From the NCBI GenBank assembly GCA_934699135.1, contig CAKUVM010000005.1, forward strand, positions 1-64,000: a stretch of DNA of 64,000 bases, given 5' to 3'. Below, piece after piece: positions 1 through 8,799 of the stretch. Origin of the DNA: an uncultured Bacteroidales bacterium (lineage in GTDB: Bacteria; Bacteroidota; Bacteroidia; Bacteroidales; Marinilabiliaceae). Below the pieces are notes generated by a model. The model ran no database searches, was not told the DNA's origin, and saw only the letters and a list, made by a program, of their open reading frames with translations. The position numbers were made by a program, and so were the translations under genes. The stretch's first letter is position 1, and every line of letters begins with the position of its first letter.

Positions 1-1
1 A

Positions 2-112
2 TACATTGAGTTCACCGACGGCACCATGAGCAGGCGGGTGACTTCCGCGGCTGTCGTGGTTGTCCGTCAAAACGGCGTGGCTAGGAGCTACCGTCTTGTG
101 GTTAAACATTAA
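2..112 (+). CDS. C-terminal end of a secreted protein (5' part outside window)
   Basis: An open frame enters from the left edge and stops with TAA at 110-112, giving 36 residues. The last residues (VARSYRLVVKH) look like the final beta strand of the short C-terminal tails on secreted Bacteroidales proteins, and resemble the ends of the leucine-rich repeat proteins at 1502 and 45807. The rest of the protein is not visible, so its function is unknown. It may be another leucine-rich repeat protein, given its neighbour. Confidence 0.5.
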   Translation, partial: YIEFTDGTMSRRVTSAAVVVVRQNGVARSYRLVVKH

Positions 113-168
113 AAATCAGTAAGGTCATGGCGGCAAAAGTCCGCCATGACTTTTAATATTAGAGACAT

Positions 169-1502
169 ATGATAAGATATATAATATTATTGTTGCTTTC
201 GACTTTAGTCTCGGTAGAGGCGTTTGCGCAGCGTGAGTATTGGAAGGCGTGGATTGATACAATGGTGGTCTTCGGTAAGCCGTCTTTAGGCTCACTGACG
301 GAGGAAAATCGTATTGAGCAAGCTAATTTTTGTAATATTCGGACAAGCAGCAAGGATAAGACTTTAGAGGAGACGGGGAGAGACGATTGGGTTGAGATGC
401 TGTTTGAGGTGTATTGCACGTCAGACACAACAGTTGGCCTAGCAACTGGCGAAGTGTATATCTATGTTGATGGTAAGGGAAAGTTGGCGTATGCTAGTAT
501 AGACAGGAGCGGTTATGATTTTATCTTAAAAATTCCAGAACTCGCTAAAGTTAATGGCGGAAGCCGACTTAAAGTTAATTGACTGGACTCATGGTCGTTC
601 GCTGAGGTTGCAGACCTGATAAAAGGAATCGTCATTCCTAAGTCGGTCTCCTATATCAACCCGCGTATAATGTATGATGCCAGATATGCGGAGAAGATAT
701 CGGTGGAAGACGGCAGCCCATATTTCTCAAATTATAAAGGCATTTGCTTGTATGACGCTACGGGGACAACGCTTCTGGTCCGCCCTTATCGTGGCAGTTA
801 TGGGAAATACTTCAAGGATGGCATTGCGGCCATAGGCCCTGATGCATTCTCGCATCACTATATAATGATCTGTCACTCCCTGAAACGATAAAAAAGATTG
901 GGGATAGGGCCTTCTATGGCTGTCGCCTGAACAGGATTGAGATTCCGGACGCTTGTGAGGAGATCGGGCCGGAGGCTTTCGGCGGGGATATGTGGTATGA
1001 ATGCGACACGCTCTATTTGGGGCGCAATCTGCGAACTATTGGCTATCATGCGTTTTCATTTAATAAGTGGTACTCAAGAATAAGCGGAGACAAATGCATA
1101 GTATGTAAGGCGGTGACTCCTCCAGAGGCAAGAGACAAGGGTTCAGATCCTTTCGACCTGTACGCCAAGAAGTCCATCAAGCTCCTCGTGCCGGAGGGCA
1201 GTGTGGAGGCCTACCGCAACCACTGGGTCTGGGGGCGGTTCAACGTCATTGGCGACCCCGCTCTCAACCCGGTGGAGGTTGAGCCGGACGACCCCACGTC
1301 GTTGTCCGATCCCGAGGCCGGTGGCCTGCGCGTCCGCGTTGACGGTCACGACATCCTGTTCGACGGCGAGACCGACGTTGAGGTGTTCACCCTTGGCGGC
1401 CTGCGCCTCTATGCGGGCCGCACGGCCTCGCTCTCCATAGCCTCGCCCGGCATCTATCTGGTCTCGGCGGGCGGCGTCAGCGCGAAGGTGCAGGTACGTT
1501 GA
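169..1502 (+). pseudogene. Broken leucine-rich repeat (BspA/LRR_5) secreted protein
   Basis: One reading frame is interrupted twice. The first part (from ATG 169, signal peptide ending near AFAQ) meets an in-frame TGA at 580-582. The same frame then continues with clear LRR_5 sequence (IKGIVIPKSVSYINP, AAIGPDAFSH) to a stop at 889-891. The repeat pattern resumes one frame over from about 860 (DLSLPETIKKIGDRAFYGC, IEIPDACEEIGPEAF) and runs to TGA 1500-1502. The C-terminus carries the usual LLVPEGSVEAYRNHW strand and a tail of about 65 residues ending SAKVQVR, like a T9SS type A sorting domain. A single TGG-to-TGA change plus a one-base shift would restore about 445 residues. The first kilobase is visibly AT-richer than the surroundings. 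Real decay or assembly error cannot be told apart here. Confidence 0.75.
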
Positions 1503-1518
1503 GTTGGAGATTATAAGC

Positions 1519-1557
1519 GGCCCTCGCGGGATACAGTCCTGCGGGGGCTTTTTATTT
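1519..1557. terminator. Hairpin with T-run between convergent genes
   Basis: A GC-rich imperfect stem (GGCCCTCGCGG against CCTGCGGGGGC) is followed by a T-rich stretch at 1549-1557. It lies between the end of the broken leucine-rich repeat gene (+) and the end of the C45 gene (-). It fits a rho-independent terminator for the plus strand. Confidence 0.6.
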
Positions 1558-2898
1558 TGCGTCTGCGGCCAATTCGAAACGCAAAAACGGTGCGGCCTTG
1601 CCCGGTTCCGTAGCCACCCAGAGGGCTAGGCTGTCGGGCAGCAGCACCACGGCGTGGTGTGCTAGCGTCTGATTTATGGCCATGTCATCGTCCGCCGTGG
1701 CTTGTGAGCCGTCGGGAAGGGTTTTGTCACGGAGAATGGCAATGGCCTCCGCCGTCCCAATGGGAGTCAGGGAGTCTGTCATGGCCTCTAGGCGGTCGTG
1801 TCTGGCGCGACTGTCGGCCGTGGAAAAACCGCGGGGGTTCATAGCCGCCGTTTCAAAGTGGTTGGCCGATATTATTCTGTCGTCTTTCATCCGTCTCGTG
1901 GCCATCCCTTGCGGCCCCATCTCAATCACTGCGGCCGAGCTGTCTGCCACGGAGCATATCATGACCGACTCGCCCACCATGAGCCGCGCCTTGGCGGCCA
2001 ACGCCTCAGCCTCCGCTATCGTGGTGGCGTTGGTCAAGATCTGGCGCGTCAGGGCGGTCACGGGAGTGCGGGGGGCTAACGGAATTTCTGCGGGGGCGGC
2101 GTTGATGGTCACGCTCAGTCCTGCGCTGTTCATTCCGCTCACCACGCCAAGCATGCCGGGCCAACATACCGACATATGGCGCGGCCCGCTGTCTGGTTCC
2201 TCAATCAATATCATCTTTTGCTTGGCGAACTCGTCTCCGAAATAAAAGTCGAAGTTGCGCCCCTCAATGAGCTGTCGCCCTGCCGCCCTGTGGCCTCTTA
2301 CGGCAAAAGAGCTGCAGCCGGCCTTGACATCTTTCAAGTTCAGGTGCTGGCTCATGGCATGCCCCATGTCATGAGCCGCTTGGTAGAGAATTTGGCGGGT
2401 GTATGCGTCTCCGAGGTCATCGTATTGGCTGTGTGGCGCGCAGGCTTGAGCCATGGCCCAAGTCTCTTGCCGCAGGTCTTCAGTCATGAATTTTGAGAAG
2501 TCGAACCCTGCCGCGTCAGCCACCCACAGCATGGCGCGCAAGGCCCACTGCCCGCCCACTGCCTCAATGGTTCGGCTCAAAAAAACTTCTTCTTGTCGTC
2601 TTATCAGACTGCCGCACAGGGCCGCATAGTCCGCCCCGCGCTCTGCCGCGTTTCCGCGCAGTGTCACCACGGTCAGTCCCTCTTTCACGGTTTGGCTCTG
2701 TGAGCGGCGGCAGCGCAGCGTGCCATCGACATCTTCGGTCACTGTCACCCCGTCGTCCCATCCGTCTGGCATGGAGGGCGGTGAGAAGTGCGGGCCAGTG
2801 TAGACGCTTACCATCAGAGCGACCAGGGTGACGACCGCGAACGGCAAGATGGCCACCGCCGCCACAATCTTCAGAGTTGTTTTGGAGGCTCGTCTCAT
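1552..2898 (-). CDS. C45-family acyltransferase/amidohydrolase-like protein, membrane-anchored
   Basis: This 448-residue protein has an N-terminal hydrophobic segment (about residues 9-33) that would anchor it in the inner membrane with the domain outside. The motif AGCSSFAV near Cys195 matches the self-processing nucleophile of the C45 Ntn-hydrolase family (acyl-CoA:6-aminopenicillanate acyltransferase-like). It is followed by family-typical EGRNFDF and GMNSAGLSV segments. C45 relatives cleave or transfer acyl groups on amide bonds; the substrate here is unknown. Its ATG overlaps the stop of the MMPL-PlsC gene as ATGA (2895-2898), so it is the last gene of that operon. A role in modifying or deacylating the lipid made by the operon is inferred. 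Confidence 0.8.
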   Translation of the reverse strand: MRRASKTTLKIVAAVAILPFAVVTLVALMVSVYTGPHFSPPSMPDGWDDGVTVTEDVDGTLRCRRSQSQTVKEGLTVVTLRGNAAERGADYAALCGSLIRRQEEVFLSRTIEAVGGQWALRAMLWVADAAGFDFSKFMTEDLRQETWAMAQACAPHSQYDDLGDAYTRQILYQAAHDMGHAMSQHLNLKDVKAGCSSFAVRGHRAAGRQLIEGRNFDFYFGDEFAKQKMILIEEPDSGPRHMSVCWPGMLGVVSGMNSAGLSVTINAAPAEIPLAPRTPVTALTRQILTNATTIAEAEALAAKARLMVGESVMICSVADSSAAVIEMGPQGMATRRMKDDRIISANHFETAAMNPRGFSTADSRARHDRLEAMTDSLTPIGTAEAIAILRDKTLPDGSQATADDDMAINQTLAHHAVVLLPDSLALWVATEPGKAAPFLRFELAADAK

Positions 2899-5800
2899 GA
2901 CTCAGGCGTGCGTTTTATTGTTATTCGTTTCCCCCGGGCCTCCAAATATCCCACCAGTGGAGATCTGCGGCAGAAGTCGGCTTCGGCCTCAGATGCCGCT
3001 GTCGCCTCAAACTCTGTGGCGTCTGAGATCAGGGCTTCCCAAAACGCGTCTAGGCAAAGGCGTCGCCCATCCGTGTGGTCGCTTTGCCCGTTTGATTTCT
3101 GGCTCACGAATTTTTTTGCCAAGGCATATTCTTCTTGCCCGCGGAAGACGTAGCCGCGCAGCAGTATGTCGCGGAAGAACACATTGTCACAGTCGTTGGC
3201 CCGCCGCAAATCCGAGAGGGCTTCAGCTATGGAGTGTTGCAGGCTGCGTGTGACCTCTTTTATCTCGGCTTCGCCAATCGCTCCGCGCAGCCGTATGGTC
3301 GGCAAGACGCGTGTGGCCACGCTGCATCGCATAATGTTGAGTGGTTGTAGTTTAGAGACAGCCATTCCGTGGCCATAGAACGCTATGGGAACAATGGGCA
3401 ACCCCAGCTGCGCCGCCAGGGCGACCGCCCCTTTGTGAAAACGCCTCACTCGGCAGTCCCCGCTGCGGCTGCCTTCGGGAAATATGACCACGGAACACCC
3501 GTCCGCCACGGCCTCGCCAACGGCCTCCGCCACGGCCTCCGCGCCCCCGCCATTGGTGCTGAAGAAGCCGAGCTGACGTGTCGCGAGACCGAGAAACGGC
3601 AAGCGGGTCACCCATCCCTTAACCACGAACACCAGTCGCGGAGATGCCGCCATGAGTGCCAGAATGTCAAGAAAAGACTGATGGTTGGCCACGATGACCG
3701 ACGGCTCCAAGTCCGTCAGCTCTTTCGGTACGTCAAGTCTCACCACGCCTCGGCACGCCGCCAAGTAGAGCCGCGTCATGCGCCACGCCACAACCCTTAT
3801 GGCTCGCCTGCGTCTGCGAGCGGGATGAACCGCGACACGCAGTGCCGCCCCCGCAAGCAGCACTATGCCGACTGTCACGCCATAGAGAGTGTAGGCCACG
3901 ATTCCGCGCAGCAGGCTCGGCAGGGTGTATGGCACGCCGCCGCGCCGCACGGGACCAGAGATGAGCAGGCGAAACAAGACGGGCTGAACAACGAAGCTGG
4001 TGACGATGACGGCAACGAGGCCAAAAATGGAGATGAGGCCAAGGGAGTGCACGGCGGGGTGGCGGCCAAACACTTGCGCCCCAAGGCCGGCGATGGCCGC
4101 GAAAGCCGAGAGGACTATGGCCGTCTTGTGGCTGGCCATGATCTTCTGCCCGCGCGAGTAGCCGGCCTGGAGGCCGTCCATTATGAAGATGGCGTAGTCG
4201 TCACCCACGCCAAAGATGAATGTGGAGAGGATGATGTTCACAACGTTGAACTCCACGCCAAAGATGGCCATAAGGCCCAATATGATGACCCAGCTCACGC
4301 ACATGGGCGTGAACGTGAGCAGAAACAGCTCGACGCGGCCATATGACGCAATGAGCGCCGCTGCCACAATGAACGAGCTGAGCAGCAGCAGCCAGTTGAA
4401 GTCGTCCACCATCTGCCGGGCCATCTGCCGTGAGTAGTAGCCCATGTCGGTCAGCACCGTGTGGGGAATGGCGGCGAGCGAGGTGAAGACGCTGTCGCGG
4501 CTCTCGGTGTCGGTCTCCACGTTGTAATATAGCATAAGCAGCGAGTCGGAGACCGACACCCAGTCGGCAAACATCTGCGACCCTTTAATCTCGGCGTCTC
4601 CAATGGCCTCTCGGCCGCTGCGGCTCTCTAGCAAGGCCCGCGCCCCGCTCAGGGCGGTCGGGTCGAAGCCCAACTTCCAGCCCTCGGCCTCCACGGCTTT
4701 CAAGACGGCCATGACGCGGGCGGGGGTGAAGATGGAGTCCCACACGGCCGCACGCTCTTTCGCCTCGTCTGGCGTGGGCAAGAAGCCGCTCGCGACCGAT
4801 GTGACGGAGTGCATGCCTGGTATGCCTGACGCCTCATGCTCAAAATGCCGGGCGTTAGAGGCCAACTCGGCCGCCGTGGCCCCCGTCACCACCACGGTGC
4901 TGCGATGCCCGCTAATCTCCAGAGCCTCCTCCATGGCGCGCAGCGAGCGGGTGAGGCGGGTGTCGCCAGTGTAGTTCAGTGCAGACATGTCGGGGTTGAA
5001 CCGCACATCGGTGAAGAAAAACAACGTGACGATGAATGTGGCGCACAACCCGCCGATGAGCCATTTGTTGCGAGAGTAGTCATAACCCGCCACGCGCTCC
5101 ACAAGTCGCAGGCCGCGGCCTCCGCGGCCTTTGCCCGTGGCCATGAGGTGGGGCAGGAAGATGAGGCAGAAGAGCAGCGTGCCCACCAGCGTGAGCGAGG
5201 CGAAAAGACCCAGATGGCGCAGCACCGTGGAGCCCGTGAAAAGCAAGGCCAGAAACGCCCCTATGGTGGTGACGCTGCCGACGGTCATGGGCCACGCCAT
5301 CTCTTCAATGAGCTGGCGAGTCGAGGTGGCGTGGAGGCCGTGGGTCATCATATGGATTGAGTAGCTCAGGGCGAGCCCCAAAATGGTGGCGCCAGCGCCT
5401 ATGGCCATCTGCGACAGGCTCACGCCGAGCATGGCCGTCACGCCCATGGCGAACAAGGCCCCAAAGGCCACTGGCACAAGGAGCAACGCCACGGCTCTCG
5501 CGCCGCGAAACACAAGCAGCATCACCACCGTCAGCACGGAGAGGGATATGGAGAGCGTCAGCACCTCATCGGCCTTGACGCGCGCCGAGTTAGACACGGC
5601 CACCAGTGACGCGCCATAGACCAGCGTCTCCACGTCTGGAGTCTCGTCTCGCTGCCGTCCAATGGCGTCATACACCTCCGCGGCCAGCCACTCGTTGTCC
5701 GCCGTCTTGAGGAAGTCGGACGCGAGGTCTACAAACATGAGCAGTCTTCGGCCGTCGGTGGTGAACAGGTAGCCGTCTTGCATCTCCAGCCCTTTGGCCA

Positions 5801-6368
5801 CCTCTGTCTGCTTCAGTCTCTCTAGAGCGGGCAGGCCCAGCAGCAGCGGGTCGCGGCTCAGCAGGGGTGTCAGCGCCGCTCCCGCGGGCGAGAGCAGCGC
5901 CGCCCTCACGGTCTCCAGTCGGCGTGCCGCGCCATCGGGCGTGAAAGTGGAATCCAAGGCCGCGTAGTCTTGTGGCGTGAGCAGGGCGGGCAAGTGGCGG
6001 TAGACGTAGCTGAAGAGTGAGTCGGCACGCTCCTCGCCAAAATAGAGGCTCACCGTGCCCGCCCCGCGCAGGACTGTGTCCAGCCGCGAGGCCAGGCCCT
6101 CGGCCGCGTCAATAAGCCTCCCGTCGTCGGCCTCGGCCGCGCTGTCTGCCATCTGGAAGATAAACGTCAGCTTCTCCATGGCCTTCAGGTTGCCCAGCAC
6201 GTGCAGCGTCTCGGCATCGGACTTTGGAAAGAAGTCTTTTATGTCTTCAGAAATCGTTAGTCGTGAGGCGCATAGGGCCAGCGCCGCCACCGTGACGGCC
6301 ATCACGCCCCACAGCCGAGCCTTGCTCGCACCGAGCCATGAGAATATGGAGAGGAAAAAACTGTTCAC
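2895..6368 (-). CDS. MMPL/RND-family lipid transporter fused to PlsC-type acyltransferase
   Basis: This protein has about 1157 residues. The first roughly 800 form an RND/MMPL exporter: two repeats, each with a periplasmic loop and a bundle of helices (for example the second-half stretch FGVGDDYAIFIMDGL). The C-terminal 270 or so residues are a lysophospholipid acyltransferase-like domain with an HX4D motif (NHQSFLD) and FPEGSRS. The fusion suggests acylation coupled to lipid export. I chose GTG at 6368 because it overlaps the upstream stop as GTGA. An ATG at 6407 would add 13 residues and a 43-base overlap. The order of domains and neighbours resembles lipid or aryl-polyene type loci of Bacteroidota; the cargo is not known. 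Confidence 0.87.
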   Translation of the reverse strand: MNSFFLSIFSWLGASKARLWGVMAVTVAALALCASRLTISEDIKDFFPKSDAETLHVLGNLKAMEKLTFIFQMADSAAEADDGRLIDAAEGLASRLDTVLRGAGTVSLYFGEERADSLFSYVYRHLPALLTPQDYAALDSTFTPDGAARRLETVRAALLSPAGAALTPLLSRDPLLLGLPALERLKQTEVAKGLEMQDGYLFTTDGRRLLMFVDLASDFLKTADNEWLAAEVYDAIGRQRDETPDVETLVYGASLVAVSNSARVKADEVLTLSISLSVLTVVMLLVFRGARAVALLLVPVAFGALFAMGVTAMLGVSLSQMAIGAGATILGLALSYSIHMMTHGLHATSTRQLIEEMAWPMTVGSVTTIGAFLALLFTGSTVLRHLGLFASLTLVGTLLFCLIFLPHLMATGKGRGGRGLRLVERVAGYDYSRNKWLIGGLCATFIVTLFFFTDVRFNPDMSALNYTGDTRLTRSLRAMEEALEISGHRSTVVVTGATAAELASNARHFEHEASGIPGMHSVTSVASGFLPTPDEAKERAAVWDSIFTPARVMAVLKAVEAEGWKLGFDPTALSGARALLESRSGREAIGDAEIKGSQMFADWVSVSDSLLMLYYNVETDTESRDSVFTSLAAIPHTVLTDMGYYSRQMARQMVDDFNWLLLLSSFIVAAALIASYGRVELFLLTFTPMCVSWVIILGLMAIFGVEFNVVNIILSTFIFGVGDDYAIFIMDGLQAGYSRGQKIMASHKTAIVLSAFAAIAGLGAQVFGRHPAVHSLGLISIFGLVAVIVTSFVVQPVLFRLLISGPVRRGGVPYTLPSLLRGIVAYTLYGVTVGIVLLAGAALRVAVHPARRRRRAIRVVAWRMTRLYLAACRGVVRLDVPKELTDLEPSVIVANHQSFLDILALMAASPRLVFVVKGWVTRLPFLGLATRQLGFFSTNGGGAEAVAEAVGEAVADGCSVVIFPEGSRSGDCRVRRFHKGAVALAAQLGLPIVPIAFYGHGMAVSKLQPLNIMRCSVATRVLPTIRLRGAIGEAEIKEVTRSLQHSIAEALSDLRRANDCDNVFFRDILLRGYVFRGQEEYALAKKFVSQKSNGQSDHTDGRRLCLDAFWEALISDATEFEATAASEAEADFCRRSPLVGYLEARGKRITIKRTPES

Positions 6369-7534
6369 TTGCGGAAAATGCGGATTAGCCCCCACGCCAC
6401 TGGCCACGCGGCAGCGCCCAGCAGCACGCCCAGGGTGGCGGAGCCAACGGCGTAGTCCGCCACCGACTCGCCTACGCTCTCGGCCGTGGCCTCGGTCAAT
6501 GACAAGCTCACGTCATGCCCCAGCAGGAATCCGCCCAGGTGCAGCGCGCCATAGACAATGAAGGGGATGAGCGGCGGCAGGCTGATGTTGGCAAACGCGC
6601 CGGCCACTATCTTGTTGAGCCTCAAGATGTGAGCCAGGCCTATGGCCGCCACCGTCTGGAATCCCCATATCGGCATGACGGACATGGCCGCGCCCAGCGC
6701 CACGCCACTGGCCAGCCGCGCCGCGCTCTCGCCGCTGTGCAGCAGGTTGCGGCTCAAGAAGGCTCGCCACTCGCCGCTCCGCAGCCAACGCCAGAAACTG
6801 ACGGGATAGAACCACAAGACGGCCACGAGCAGCAAGACGGTGTTCAGTGCGCTGATGCGCAAAAAGTCCGGCCCGGGGCGGAAGTGGCTCACCCTGTCGG
6901 GCGGATAGGCCACGCGTATCGGCACGTTCACCACGCGCGAGCCGCGCCACGCCAGCCGCACGGCCACCTCCACCTCAAACTCATAGCGCGGCGTGAAAAA
7001 ACGCATCCCCCCCATGGCCTCGAGCGGGTAGAGGCGGAAGCCGCTCTGCGTGTCGGAGAGGCGGACAAGGGTGAAAAGGCGGAACCAGAAGTTTGAGAAT
7101 TTGTTGGCGAAGGTGTTCTTCCGCGGCATGCCGTCGGCCTCGATGTTGCGCGCGCCAATGATGAATGAGCCGGGGTGTGCCTCCTCCTCCCTTAGCAGGG
7201 CGGCTGCGTCGGCGGCGTAGTGCTGCCCATCGGCGTCCATCGTCAGGGCGTAACGGAAGCCGCGCTCCGCGGCTCGGCGCAGACCTTTTATCAGCGCGTG
7301 GCCCTTGCCGCGGTTCTTGCCGTCGGCATAGCCCGTCACCTCCACGCCATCCGGCACTTGGGCAAGTTCGCTGGCCGTGTTGTCTGTCGAGCCGTCGTTC
7401 ACCACAATCACGTCGGCGCACCATTGTGCGGCCTCGGCCACCACGCGCGCCACTGTCCCGCCGTTGTTATATGTCGGGATGACGAGGGCGCAGCCCAACC
7501 GCTTGGCCGTGAGCCTGCACTCTTCCGGGGTCAT
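6365..7534 (-). CDS. Family 2 glycosyltransferase with C-terminal DUF2062 membrane domain
   Basis: This 389-residue protein has two parts. Residues 14-230 are a GT-A fold family 2 glycosyltransferase with VIPTYNNGG at the nucleotide-binding start, VVNDGSTDNT and the metal site TMDADGQH. Residues 265-389 contain hydrophobic segments typical of DUF2062 (GAAMSVMPIWGFQTV). GT2-DUF2062 fusions recur in lipid and aryl-polyene type loci of Bacteroidota. ATG 7534 lies 38 bases after the dehydratase stop; an ATG at 7571 is in another frame and stops at once. The sugar donor and acceptor are unknown. Confidence 0.87.
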   Translation of the reverse strand: MTPEECRLTAKRLGCALVIPTYNNGGTVARVVAEAAQWCADVIVVNDGSTDNTASELAQVPDGVEVTGYADGKNRGKGHALIKGLRRAAERGFRYALTMDADGQHYAADAAALLREEEAHPGSFIIGARNIEADGMPRKNTFANKFSNFWFRLFTLVRLSDTQSGFRLYPLEAMGGMRFFTPRYEFEVEVAVRLAWRGSRVVNVPIRVAYPPDRVSHFRPGPDFLRISALNTVLLLVAVLWFYPVSFWRWLRSGEWRAFLSRNLLHSGESAARLASGVALGAAMSVMPIWGFQTVAAIGLAHILRLNKIVAGAFANISLPPLIPFIVYGALHLGGFLLGHDVSLSLTEATAESVGESVADYAVGSATLGVLLGAAAWPVAWGLIRIFRK

Positions 7535-7572
7535 TGCTTCGGTTTTTGTGGGTGCGTTTGTTTGGCCGCCAT

Positions 7573-7932
7573 CTAGTCTTCCGCGGTGAGCGTCATGCGG
7601 ATTTTGGTATACTCGGAGCCGTCATCGGCCTTCACCTCGGCCTTGACGTTCATGGCCTCGTCTATGCTGAAGTTAATCACCACCTTGCGCCCGTCTGGTG
7701 TGATCGGGGCTATGTATTTGGCATCTTTCACCGCGGCAATGCGCGTGTTTCCAAGCCCTTTGGCCTGCTCGGCGCAGCGGCGCGTCATCATGAGCGTCAT
7801 GACGCCGGGAACCACGGGCTTGCCGGGGAAGTGGCCGCCAAAGATGCTGTGCGCTGCGTTGATGGTCAGTGTATACGTGAAAGAGCCATCGGCGTTCTCG
7901 GTACCGGATATTACGTTGAAGAAATCGTTCAT
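7573..7932 (-). CDS. FabZ/ApeI-like 3-hydroxyacyl-ACP dehydratase (hotdog fold)
   Basis: This 119-residue single hotdog-fold protein carries the dehydratase signature HSIFGGHFPGKPVVPGV, with the catalytic His in the GHFPG loop. It would remove water from 3-hydroxyacyl-carrier-protein intermediates. Because it heads an operon with a glycosyltransferase, an MMPL-acyltransferase and a C45 enzyme, it is more likely a dedicated dehydratase for a special lipid or polyene than housekeeping FabZ. No ketosynthase or acyl carrier protein gene is next to it, so the full pathway must be completed elsewhere. Confidence 0.85.
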   Translation of the reverse strand: MNDFFNVISGTENADGSFTYTLTINAAHSIFGGHFPGKPVVPGVMTLMMTRRCAEQAKGLGNTRIAAVKDAKYIAPITPDGRKVVINFSIDEAMNVKAEVKADDGSEYTKIRMTLTAED

Positions 7933-8790
7933 ATGGCAAATTTAATCAATAATGACTTACGGGATGGCCCTTTTGGCCACTATGCGCCTCTTGCCAATGT
8001 GATGAATGAGGCGGCCTTGCCCCTTTTTGCATATATTTGGGGCGGGTTAGCTAAAAAACGTCTCGTCACATTGAAATATACATTCCCATTGCCTCCTTAT
8101 GGCCACGTTGAGGTCAGCGTCAGCTCTCGCGGGACTCGGTTGCGCATGCGCGTCGATTCCGACGGCGTGGTGCGCGTGTCGGCACCTCCGTTTGTGCCGG
8201 CCTCTGTGGTGGAGGATTTTGTAAGGGGGCACACAGACTTCATTGACCGGGCCTTGCGGCGTGAGGCCTTGCGGCCTGGCCGGGCGGGCGTCTTGCTCCC
8301 GTCATCATCTTTCTCCACTCGCGGCCATGTTTTGCGGATGTCGCCTGTGTCAACAGACGGGAGCGTCTTCGCGCGCATTGGCCCGGGGGCTGTCAACGTG
8401 ATATACCCGCCTGATGTGGACCCGGCCTCAGACCGCGTGCAGCAGGTGGCGCGCAAGGCCATTGTGGCGGCCATGAGGGATGAGGCGCTCCAATATCTGC
8501 CCGCGCGCGTGGCGCGACTCGCCGCGGCCCACGGACTGAAATATTCTCACGTGGCGGTGCGCGACATGAGGTCGCAGTGGGGCAGCTGCTCGTCGGAGGG
8601 GCGAATATGCCTCAACATTCAGCTCATGAGGTTGCCAGACAGGCTCATAGACATGGTCATACTCCACGAGCTTGCTCATACGGAACACATGGATCACGGC
8701 AAGGAGTTCTACTCTTTGCTGGACGGCATGCTTGGCGGGCGGCACGCTGAGCTCAATAAGGAGCTTAAATCTTACAGCACCGCGTTTTGA
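7933..8790 (+). CDS. YgjP/SprT-like zinc metallopeptidase (DUF45)
   Basis: The C-terminal half holds the DUF45 signature: MRSQWGSCSSEGRICLN followed by the zinc motif HELAHTEHMDHGKEF. The N-terminal half has the family's small beta domain (RLRMRVDSDGVVRVSAP). ATG 7933 gives 285 residues, but it abuts the ATG of the divergent dehydratase inside a shared CATATG, which leaves no room for a leader. The first 45 residues also do not look like the family. In-frame ATG 8002 or TTG 8071 are plausible true starts, and a -7-like box TATATTTG lies at 8032-8039. The cellular substrate of this family is not established. Confidence 0.8.
   Translation: MANLINNDLRDGPFGHYAPLANVMNEAALPLFAYIWGGLAKKRLVTLKYTFPLPPYGHVEVSVSSRGTRLRMRVDSDGVVRVSAPPFVPASVVEDFVRGHTDFIDRALRREALRPGRAGVLLPSSSFSTRGHVLRMSPVSTDGSVFARIGPGAVNVIYPPDVDPASDRVQQVARKAIVAAMRDEALQYLPARVARLAAAHGLKYSHVAVRDMRSQWGSCSSEGRICLNIQLMRLPDRLIDMVILHELAHTEHMDHGKEFYSLLDGMLGGRHAELNKELKSYSTAF
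7937..7944 (-). promoter_or_regulatory. -7 box TAAATTTG upstream of the dehydratase operon
   Basis: The minus strand reads TAAATTTG only four bases before the dehydratase ATG, matching the Bacteroidota -7 consensus TAnnTTTG. No good -33 TTTG is seen at 19-21 bases. If used, transcription would start at or next to the start codon. Confidence 0.4.
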
Positions 8791-8799
8791 GAAGGCTTG

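Noticed and set aside
580..582. In-frame TGA read as selenocysteine or readthrough
   Set aside because: A second lesion in the same gene (frameshift near 860) and no selenocysteine hairpin make decay or error more likely.
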